Source: Saccoglossus kowalevskii (taxonomy: Eukaryota; Hemichordata; Enteropneusta; Harrimaniidae). Taken from it: DNA of 16,088 nt. The stretch covers positions 41,020 through 57,107 of the forward strand of contig NW_003146284.1 of the NCBI RefSeq assembly GCF_000003605.2. Reading direction: 5' to 3'. Within the stretch, counting starts at the first letter, position 1; each line of letters begins with the position of its first letter. Below the pieces are notes generated by a model. It worked only from the letters and a program-made list of their open reading frames with translations, had not been told where the DNA came from and did no database searches. The translations under genes were made by a program, and so were the position numbers. Of the stretch, positions 8,478 through 16,088 are shown in pieces.

Positions 8478-8900
8478 AATAGAAGATATGCCAACCCGTC
8501 ACCTAGGACTGTGAGGGCGTTATATCACGTAAGACAACCTGGGTCAATAAGGCCACTGATGTACACACAATATTACCCCCGGTAAACCTGCCTCAAATTG
8601 AGCGAATAAACGTCTTAACAGATACTTCAGAATCAGTTGTTTTATTAATTTCCACCATTACAAGTTAAATCGCTCCAGTTGTCGTGCTGCGCATGTGCGA
8701 CATTTGTGTTGATGAACATTGATTTTCCCACAATCCAATGCGCTCTTCTAATGGAAATCACAAGTATGAGGTTTTACCTGAGTTTGTACTCGTTGATCTG
8801 CACAGCAGTCAAAGTCGCCATCTATATTTATATGAGGGAAATAAGTTGCGCACTTACAGAGAACTGAAACAGAGTTTGGCTTTGAAAACTACTTACACGT
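8478..8900. other. Spacer, no gene recognised
   Basis: This is less AT-rich than its neighbours. The plus-strand frame at 8679-8867 has hydrophobic stretches but no known motif and no clear splice context. The part from about 8880 may already belong to the non-LTR fragment that follows. Confidence 0.5.
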
Positions 8901-8904
8901 AGTC

Positions 8905-9247
8905 AAAAATACTCATCACAGGTCATCAATGACAAAATTGGGGATTAGTGCTCACAGACTACAAATAGAGACTGGGAGATATAACAACACAGATATATTT
9001 GACAGAAAATGTCCATGTTGTGAAAATAACGCCATAGAGGACGAAGAACATTTTCTTTTAACATGTGATCTCTACGCGGGAGAAAGAAAGGAACTTCTCA
9101 GCTGTTATCACTCCCACATTTAGCAAACAATAAAATAAAAAATTAAAATATATTTTAAATAATAAAGATGAGAAAACAATAATACAAATAGCAAAATACA
9201 TAGAGAACGGTTTCAAAACAAGAGAGGAAAAACTGAAAACATTATAG
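8905..9247 (+). pseudogene. C-terminal domain of a non-LTR retrotransposon protein
   Basis: The frame from 8929 reads MTKLGISAHRLQIETGRY and then KCPCCENNAIEDEEHFLLTC. This is the common C-terminal zinc-finger-like segment (CxxC...HFLLxC) of animal CR1/RTE-like and related retrotransposon proteins, which start with LTKLRIS.HRL.IE.GRY. A TAG at 9121-9123 ends that frame. The true C-terminus continues one frame away at 9134-9247, reading NNKDEKTIIQIAKYIENGFK then TREEKL. One indel and one stop therefore separate the pieces. It is a dead fragment. Confidence 0.78.
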
Positions 9248-9522
9248 TCAGCTATCTCAAGATAAGGTCATGTACATGCAATATTAATCTAAACATTCAC
9301 CAACACAAATGTGAAAGACAATCCAATTTACTTTACCATTCTTTTTTTTTTTCTACTTTTATTTGCTAGTTGTTTTTTATTTTATTTTTTTATTTTCCTG
9401 TGTATATTTTTATTCTGACATTAATTGTTTGTTTGTCTTTATTCACATCTGTATTGCATTTTAGTCAAAATCCTAATAGGAATTCGAACGCAATAAAGAT
9501 AATTATTATTATTATTATTATT
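8905..9522 (+). mobile_element. Non-LTR retrotransposon 3' fragment with (ATT)7 tail
   Basis: Only the C-terminal end of the protein, the 3' untranslated part and the tail remain. The element ends in GCAATAAAGAT (9490-9500) followed by A and (ATT)7 (9502-9522). That is the same terminal 11-mer and repeat count as the minus-strand element at 2981-3925. The 5' edge is uncertain because the coding match simply begins near 8905-8929. Confidence 0.75.
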
Positions 9523-9524
9523 AT

Positions 9525-10470
9525 GAGACCCATATATCTCATGCATGCGTGGCGCGACGACTACCGCCCTTTAATTTGAGAGAATAACAGTAGGCACCGT
9601 TGGTTGAGAATGATAACAGGAAAATTCCCGGTGTCTGCATCGGGTTCACAATAGTTCACAACAGAACTCAATCGTACAAATAGCTTCATTCTACCTCGCG
9701 TTGTTTGACCCGACCTACCGTTCCGACGCATCCAACTTCCAAGCACACACATGATAAAAGCAGGCAAACATAGTTATGCTGAGAGAAAACGTCCAGGTTT
9801 AATACACCACGTTAACTCAAAACTGTCAGTATTTTAAAAGAAATTCCTAATACAATAACGTCCGTAAAAACTAATATGATCTCCAATTTTCCGTGTCGAA
9901 ATAGGTCTTGTATCATTCTGACTAATATTGTCTTGTGTCTAGGGGTCAAGGGTCACTACTACTAAAACAAAAGAATTTATTTATTTATTTATTTTCGTAA
10001 TAATGTAATTTAAATAAATAAAAAAACGTAAAATTGTAGACAGGGGCAAGGTGTAAAATGTAATCTGCTATTTTATTCGTCCGTAATTTGTACAAACCCC
10101 CCATTGTTTGTAAGCGTTGGTTCCCAGGCGACGATAACAACACACGCTAAAAGCGCAAAGGCTCATGGGTAGACATTTGCTTGTAAACAATGACGCTATG
10201 ACCATCTGACACATACGCAGGTGACGACTTTCCGCTTTAAACATAAATTATCAAATATATTATAAAAATGTAAAATGTAATGAGGCATTAGGAATTTTCT
10301 TTATCTTTATTAAAGTGTAAAAAACTATTTTTTACCAGAGATGGAACTTTCATTTTATTTCCTGTAAAAACGTAAAATGTCCTTTTTATTTCCTGTAACC
10401 TGTATCAGGTATCCCCTCTTGCCCCCCCCCCCTCGACTGTCTTTTCAAGTTAATTTCGTTTTACGTCGAA
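9525..10470. other. Spacer with short dispersed direct repeats, no gene recognised
   Basis: TGTAAAATGTAAT occurs at 10052-10064 and 10269-10281, and the related ACGTAAAATT/ACGTAAAATGT near 10025 and 10370. TTTTATTTCCTGTAA is present twice 31 bases apart (10353-10367 and 10384-10398). There is a (TTTA)4 tract at 9976-9991 and an 11-C homopolymer at 10422-10432. Open frames here lack ATG starts or motifs. Confidence 0.55.
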
Positions 10471-10497
10471 GGCACGCTTGTGTACCACGCCACGATC

Positions 10498-10709
10498 ATG
10501 TTATCACCTTATTTGTTCCACCTTAGTGGTAATGCCTTAAGTTTCTTTATTTTAATTTGTATATACCGATTCGTATATATATATATCGAACAAACGACCC
10601 CTATTGAAGGTGTTGTATTGTGTGACGTCATCAATTCGTGTGTAGGTACGGCTTTTGGAATGCTGACCTTCATGACAATACTAGTATGCTTCCTTAGGCA
10701 CCGGTCACG
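10498..10709 (+). other. Hydrophobic ORF ending at a splice donor; possible exon
   Basis: From the ATG at 10498 the frame encodes about 71 residues with two hydrophobic stretches, ALSFFILICIYRF (about 13-25) and FGMLTFMTILVCFL (about 53-66), separated by a polar loop with two Cys. The frame closes at a TGA lying within G|GTGAGT, a near-perfect 5' splice site (GT at 10710), so it could be a first coding exon of a multi-pass protein. A perfect CRE (TGACGTCA, 10623-10630) lies inside. No family was recognised, and partner exons were not found. It may be chance. Confidence 0.2.
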
Positions 10710-10713
10710 GTGA

Positions 10714-11340
10714 GTTAATTCTAAATAGACAATTCAGAATCAGGAAATACGACCAGAGTAAGAGAGCAATTTTAGAGTATATCAGAAACACTAACGGAAA
10801 AAAACACTGCGGTCCAGAATACAAGCAAATGCATGAATCTGGCCCACAATCCGTGGTAGCGCCACCAACGGCGCGAAAGAACGTTTTTTATATAAATGCA
10901 GAAGTGATGTGGTAATTTCCTGCGGTATTATTGTGTTTTTAGAATTCCGGGCAAAAATCATAACTAAAAGTGATGAATGCAAATGCAACGAGGTTACCGT
11001 TAATAGGTTGTAGGCCAAAAATCAACGAATTGATTAAAATATCATCAATTTACAGTGACCTTCGTGTTAACCTTTCAAAATCGTCGCATTTTTTTTTTTA
11101 TAAAAACACTTTTACATTTTTTTTGTGTGACTAGGACTAGGTTTGCGTGACAAACCACTTTTCTTCTATACAACGGCATTACTCGTCGCTGACATAGCAT
11201 GAATTGTTGATTGAGTTGTCTCAGAATTTCTCAGTGTTTGGCTATCTTCTCGGCGAATTTAGTATGAACCTATTACCAAATAGAGAAGTAATGTTTACCA
11301 ATCGTATTGTAGTGTTTTGAGGTCACGTTGAGAGTTTCAG
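10714..11340. other. Spacer, no gene recognised
   Basis: Nothing recognisable was found apart from T-rich runs near 11088-11124. The minus-strand frame at 10791-11018 shows no known domain. Confidence 0.5.
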
Positions 11341-11818
11341 ACTACAACACTTAATTCTGTGACGAATACAACACTTAATTCTGTGACGACTACAACACTT
11401 AATTCTGTTACGACTACAACACTTAATTCTGTTACGACTACAACACTTAATTCTGTGGCCACTACAACACTTAATTCTGTGACGACTACAACACTTAATT
11501 CTTTGACGACTACAACACTTAATTCTGTGGCAACTACAACACTTAATTTTGTGATAATTCTATGACAACTACAACACTTAATTTTGTGATAATTCTATGA
11601 CAACTACAACACTTAATTATATGACAACTACAACACTTAATTCTGTGACGACTACAACACTTAATTCTGTGACGACTACAACACTTAATTCTGTGACGAC
11701 TACAACACTTAATTCTGTGACGACTACAACACTTAATTCTGTGACGACTACAACACTTAATTCTGTGACGACTACAACACTTAATTCTGTGACGACTACA
11801 ACACTTAATTCTGTGACG
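11341..11818. repeat. Minisatellite: 19 units of 24 bp (two of 35 bp)
   Basis: The consensus unit is ACTACAACACTTAATT followed by CTGTGACG. Seventeen units are 24 bp. Units 9 and 10 (11533-11567 and 11568-11602) are identical 35-bp variants carrying an extra 11 bases after TTTTGTGA. Units 12-19 (11627-11818) are all identical, whereas units 1-11 carry substitutions such as GTTACG, GTGGCC, TTTGACG and GTGGCA. A broken partial unit (ACTAATACGACACTTAA) follows at 11843-11859. Because 24 is a multiple of three and the unit lacks stops in some frames, both strands show long repetitive open frames (TTTTLNSV on plus, VVVVTELS on minus). Neither has splice or homology support, so I do not call them genes. 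Confidence 0.93.
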
Positions 11819-11859
11819 ACTTTTTTCTGAGTTGATGAGACCACTAATACGACACTTAA

Positions 11860-13734
11860 ACGTCTATTCATATTTTTTGTAGAAATTGGTCATAACACGC
11901 ATGAAAATGTTAATTGGCTTATTACTAGTATGTAAAACTATATGAAGTTATTGCCCCCGCGGCAACATGAAATAATATTCATTTGTGTGTTACAGTGACG
12001 TTTTTTGAGAAACTTAAACTTAAACTTAAAAATAATTTCATGTAGCACAGTGAGACATGCTATAATACATCTGCCATATAAATCCGTGTTGAAAACGTTA
12101 CAATTCTGACGTTGTGACCATTTTCCACTAAGACACAACAGTGACCCCCAACTGTTTTTAAGTCAATATACTTGTATCGTTCATCTGTTCTTGCATATAA
12201 TATGTAACCACCAAGTTCAACGTACTTTGTATATTAAGAGACGCCAGGTTAGCCAAAGTTGAAACCTTTATAGGGTACTCAGTACATTGGCGTCAGTACA
12301 CGTAAAGATAAGACGTGTTGTCACTTGGCGGTATGTGTGGCGACATGAATGCATTAGTAAAGTGGTTTTATATTGAAAACACAAAACAATAATTTTTTTT
12401 AACAAAGAAATCATCAAAAACATTTAAAATTACATAGAATCGCTTGCTCGTTAGAGGGCGTGAATATATTTCAAACAAGGGATCATTTTATAACGTACGC
12501 GTAGTTGCAGGGCGTATATACATATGTATCGTATAGATAAAGCTGATTTCGACATAATTGTCCAAGGAATAATTTGTAAATGGTAGAATGGCGTTCAGTT
12601 GGTAGTCAAAAACTGTGACAGTGTCGTCGCTATCGTTAAATCTAATTGGTAGAATCATAATATACAGTCCAAATCTTATGTAAAGTAAGATGGCTAATAT
12701 AATTTGCTTGTCGCTCGCTTCTTAGTAGAATTGTAACATTTCTCGATCTTAGGTCTAAGCCGCACACATCATAGTCACAAAATATTGCTAGTAAATCTGA
12801 CAAAGATACTTGTTTACGCTGTTTTTTATTCACTTAATTTAGACAATATTAGCAAGTGCGTTGACCACGTCTAATTTAGCTTTGCTATTATCGCTTGCTG
12901 GCCTAAATATTTTTAGGCGCGTTTTGGTTAAACGAATCTTGAATCGTAGGAATTGTGGATAAACAATGTTGGACGATTATTATCTCCATTTTATTAACAG
13001 ATTCGCCTGAAATAATCTCTATTATTATACATACAACTGTCACCGTAACACTATAATTTACACCGTGTCGTAATTTCGCTGTATTGCACTGGGTATTTGC
13101 ATCCTACTGTATTAGGAAATGCGAATGCCAAATATGAAACGACTACGCGACAAGCGTCTTCTAATAATAAAAACAAATATGGCAACCCCAAACTACTTTG
13201 CTAAATCTGTTATAAACGTTTGGATTTCGGCATGCCCATGATGTATCCTTGGGAAGAAAAAATGTATAATAATAAGGTTATTACGAGGATACCGCAAAGT
13301 ATACACTCAGACAGTACGCCGTCGCATCGACCTGCGCTGCGCGTCGGTTGATACTCCCGCTGTACTGTCTTCGTGCATATTTTGCAACACTTGTTAGGTA
13401 TGATCATGAGAGTGTTTCACTGGAACGCAGTCCCTTTATCCGTCTTATGGAGAGACTATTTCTAGAATGAGAGGAGAAAACATAGTCTTACCGTATTAAC
13501 GAAATTTTGAAGAAGCTATCTTCAACCAAAATGTTGCAGTAAGTTTTTCACGCTCACAACCTCCGTGTGGTGATGTGAAGTCGCTGCAGGGCGCAACTGA
13601 TCATGAGGTATAAGAAATTCGCCTATAAATACCACTTATTTTACGATATTTGAACACAGAACGCAAACACTTTTTTTAGTAGAATTGACATTTCGAGTAC
13701 ACAACAATGAAATATCTTTTACTAGTTCATTTTG
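11860..13734. other. Long spacer, no gene recognised
   Basis: AT-rich, with a small tandem of TTAAAC units near 12012-12030. Most open frames here lack an ATG. The minus-strand frame at 13210-13407 does start with ATG, has three Cys pairs or singles near its start (CCKIC) and a hydrophobic segment ILCGILVITLLLYIF, but shows no family motif or splice donor at its end. Nothing further can be supported. Confidence 0.5.
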
Positions 13735-13840
13735 AGGTCAGGAAACCAAACAATTAGGTCAATGTCACCTGATCAGGCGTTCATATCAGCTAGTGCATCT
13801 GGTGGCGGTATATAAAGGGGTATACTAATAACTTTCAAAA
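13735..13840 (+). promoter_or_regulatory. Candidate TATA promoter with AGGTCA half-sites
   Basis: A canonical TATATAAAGG lies at 13809-13818. Upstream are two direct AGGTCA nuclear-receptor half-sites (13735-13740 and 13756-13761), a CACCTG E-box overlapping the perfect palindrome CCTGATCAGG (13768-13777), then about 30 bases to the TATA box. Transcription would start near 13840, followed by ACATAGA repeats. The first ATG (13865) opens only a five-codon frame. A longer ATG frame begins at 13970. The arrangement is promoter-like, but no gene is confirmed. Confidence 0.35.
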
Positions 13841-13969
13841 CATAGAACATAGAACATCATCGAAATGTTTCATTCATATTGAAAACATACTTTGTTTATA
13901 TGAATAAACTATGTAGTCTTTACTTGTAAATGTTTTGCGTTCAACCAGATCAGTTATAACCTTTCACGA

Positions 13970-14254
13970 ATGTGTACTCGGTTTGTTCAACAATGCAAAT
14001 TTACTAGTGACGTAATCAAGTTTAAAGGACGGTGTAGTGCTTGTTCGGATTTCCTGAAAACAATCATTTTTACACACGCAGTTCTTCAATGTTACAACAT
14101 ACGAAATATTAATACATTTATATTTGCTTATTATACGTACAGATCGGGAATAAAGCGGTCAGTTTATTCAACATTTCACATTTTCCCGGTTTGTCGCGGT
14201 ATAAGTCTTCTTCAACTAGACACGAGGCAGAAGGCCGAGGTTTATAATTGTTAA
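13970..14254 (+). other. Unassigned 94-codon ORF downstream of the TATA box
   Basis: An ATG-initiated frame about 130 bases beyond the predicted transcription start encodes a Cys-containing protein (CxxC at CSAC, four further Cys) with a mildly hydrophobic middle (FIFAYYTYRS). Short upstream ATGs precede it. No signal peptide, domain or homologue was recognised, and length alone is not evidence in AT-rich DNA. It is kept only because of its position behind a TATA box. Confidence 0.12.
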
Positions 14255-14804
14255 CCCTCTCAAACTACTACAAATACTATACTTGTTTAGGTGCAATCAT
14301 TCATCATCCCTGGCATGTATAGTACTTTCAGAATACTATTTAGGACTGAACATGACAGCCTGAGTTACATAGCATAGTTTACATAGTCTCTCTGCGGCCG
14401 TAGACCCGAAAAACATGCACGCCCAAGTCAAGCTTCTTATGAGTCACGTGTGTCATACGTGAACATGTCATGGTAACGTGACCCGACTTGTCGTGACTTA
14501 AAACGCACGATGGCAATTGGTATGGCGGCGTTATCGATACAGACTCAAAAATCCCTTAAAATACAAATACAACACCTATATTTTGTTTACACATAATTGA
14601 GAGTCGAATTTGAAAGTACGTGTGTTTGTGGTTAAATCTGCGAAGGAAGTTGATGAAAGGACATGTTAAAGGTAACAACATATCTGAGAATTTCTGAGTG
14701 GTGAAAATCGACGACCAGGAATTGCGCAACTTCTCATATATGCATACTTTGTGGGAGTGTGTACATTTCTGAAATGAATATACGCTCTTATTCACGCGTG
14801 ACTA
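14255..14804. other. Spacer with E-box-like sites, no gene recognised
   Basis: GTCACGTG lies at 14443-14450 and TAACGTGAC near 14474-14482, in a relatively CpG-rich stretch (14390-14530). Open frames in this interval lack ATG starts or motifs. Confidence 0.45.
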
Positions 14805-15070
14805 TGACGTAATCCTACTCAGTCAGTGCAACAGTCAGGTGATTGAAAGCGCCATCGAAATGGGCAATAAAAGGAAATATTCTCACAAAATACAATGTAT
14901 TTCATGAAAAACGGAAGTGATTAGTTTCTCACACTTCCGGAAATCTGAGAATCTTCTCTGAAATACGGACTACCAACGACATAAAATGCTTACGAAATCT
15001 TCTTTAGAACGACTTTTAATCTATTGAGATTTAGTAAGAATAGTATTATTATTATGAATGGTCACGTGAT
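14805..15070. promoter_or_regulatory. Cluster of CRE, paired ETS and E-box motifs
   Basis: TGACGTAA (CRE/ATF-like) is at 14805-14812. CGGAAGTG at 14912-14919 faces CACTTCCG at 14932-14939, so two consensus ETS sites form an inverted pair 12 bases apart. GTCACGTGAT, close to the MiT/TFE CLEAR E-box, is at 15061-15070. There is no TATA box nearby. Such combinations are common at TATA-less housekeeping promoters, so a transcript may start here in either direction, but no exon is recognised. Confidence 0.35.
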
Positions 15071-15181
15071 TCGACCAAGCTACCTTTTGAACTTTCATCT
15101 TGTGTATGCTTGTGAACTCTAGCAAATATGGGTTAATGGGACGCGTGTCATTGAACCGTATATCTGAGTTGCATCAATCAT

Positions 15182-15210
15182 TGGTCGCGCGCCTACGGGC
15201 TCGGTTGTCA
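15182..15210. promoter_or_regulatory. Short CpG-dense patch
   Basis: GGTCGCGCGCCTACGGGCTC and its surroundings hold several CpGs within about 30 bases, in contrast to the AT-rich background. It lies between the ETS/E-box cluster and the CCAAT pair and may belong to the same regulatory region. Confidence 0.25.
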
Positions 15211-15430
15211 CGTTAAACATGATTAATTGCGTAAAGTTGACTTGAAACTGATATGACGAGGGTATCGACCTAAATGAACTCAAATATTGTTTATACCTTC
15301 CTACTGAACACCGAAATCATATTTACATGAGAGCTGACTTGTCGAATGTATTTCTTGATTTATTTATTGAGTGACAGTTGAGTCGAAGCAGAATTTGATA
15401 CGTCGAACACACCTGTCAACAAACAAGCCT

Positions 15431-15477
15431 TCTGATTGGTCTTACTGTTAGGAGTTAAGGCTCGACAGCCAATCAGA
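15431..15477. promoter_or_regulatory. Inverted pair of CCAAT boxes
   Basis: TCTGATTGG (15431-15439) and CCAATCAGA (15469-15477) are perfect 9-bp reverse complements, each matching the extended NF-Y site (CCAATCAG). They are separated by 29 bases. The preceding TGTCAACAAACA resembles a forkhead site. This could be a promoter element of a gene starting further right, or simply an inverted repeat. Confidence 0.35.
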
Positions 15478-15519
15478 CACAGTCTTGTAAATAGCTTCAC
15501 ATTGTCTCCACAGTCAGCC

Positions 15520-16088
15520 TGACTTAAAGAAATTAATCCAAAGAAATTTGAGATCTAAATACATTTGATTTCTTTTCCACGTCTGAGCATTGCAAATTTG
15601 TCACCCTTCCTCGGGGCAATTCTAATAGTATTTTTTGTTGTATGGTTTGTATGATTATATTTTGTGCCTTATAGAGGACGTTATGTTTTTTGCAATATGC
15701 CGTTTATACATTAGGTTCGATTTTTGTCACGGGGTTATTTTCACAACGTCCATCAAAATTGGCAAAGTTTCAACGTCATTTTGTTTTCAACGATTGGTTA
15801 ATTTTTTAACGGGAATGGTCTTCGTTGGGGGCGCTCTATGTTGAACAGGTGACCTATCCATACAGTTTTATTTAGTTTTATATAATTTAGTGTTTTTTTT
15901 TTCAATTTTAAGGCAAAATTATCAATATCCACCACAAGAGTAATTCAATAATGACAATGACAATTTGAAATTCCACGGCAACATTTAAGTGAAACACAAA
16001 CAAACACACCGAAGCCACGTACTTGGCTTATCTATCAATCCTCGGGGCGGACATCCAGGCATTTTCTACCGCCTGGCAACCCTCGCGG
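15520..16088. other. Right-end spacer, no gene recognised
   Basis: The frame at 15635-15844 does not begin with ATG and has no known motif. CCTCGGGGC occurs twice (about 15609 and 16040), and the last 60 bases become GC-rich, so a new feature may begin at the window edge. Confidence 0.4.

Noticed and set aside
9470-9500. Possible tRNA B-box (GAATTCGAACGC)
   Set aside because: No A-box or cloverleaf can be drawn; it lies in the 3' end of the non-LTR fragment.
11359-11871. Long repetitive open frames on both strands of the minisatellite
   Set aside because: They follow automatically from a 24-bp stop-free unit. The first plus-strand frame has no ATG, and there is no splice or homology support.
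12642-12833. 63-codon minus-strand ORF
   Set aside because: It begins with GTG, has no recognised motif and no splice context.

Overview
The window looks like AT-rich (roughly two-thirds A+T by eye) animal nuclear DNA. Evidence: a spliced gene with consensus GT-AG signals, decayed DIRS-type and non-LTR retrotransposons, a minisatellite, and no prokaryotic gene packing. A mollusc or another marine invertebrate (lophotrochozoan, hemichordate, echinoderm or amphioxus) fits this repeat and gene mix. That is inference; nothing here fixes the species.

The only well-supported host gene is on the minus strand at 5658-6928. It encodes a small LicD/fukutin-like type II membrane protein with an N-terminal membrane anchor, the DFGTLLGATRSGDII...HDGDGDI core and a C-terminal PYKWKCW segment. 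One phase-2 intron (6087-6638) has a textbook donor and acceptor. The second coding exon carries a one-base frame break near 5897-5910, so the gene is either a recent pseudogene or allele, or contains a sequence error beside a GGGG run. A possible extra upstream exon (7415-7533) with strong splice signals lies on the same strand.

Left part (1-4020): AT-rich spacer with a degenerate 26-bp tandem array (801-934) and a perfect hairpin (1210-1235). Then comes a decayed DIRS-like tyrosine-recombinase retrotransposon on the plus strand (about 1425-2978: RT, a gutted RNase H, recombinase). The 3' tail of a minus-strand non-LTR element (2981 to about 3925) abuts it.

Middle (4021-10470): mostly unrecognised spacer around the LicD-like gene. 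It also holds an 850-bp foldback structure (7628-8477) with arms of about 225 bp, and a second non-LTR 3' fragment on the plus strand (8905-9522). The two non-LTR remnants end in the same 11-mer followed by exactly seven ATT/AAT units.

Right part (10471-16088): a hydrophobic ORF ending at a splice donor (10498-10709), a 19-unit minisatellite of 24/35-bp units (11341-11818), and promoter-like clusters. These are a TATA box with nuclear-receptor half-sites near 13735-13818, a CRE/ETS-pair/E-box group at 14805-15070, and an inverted CCAAT pair at 15431-15477. No convincing coding exon was found right of the minisatellite. No rRNA, tRNA or CRISPR array was seen.
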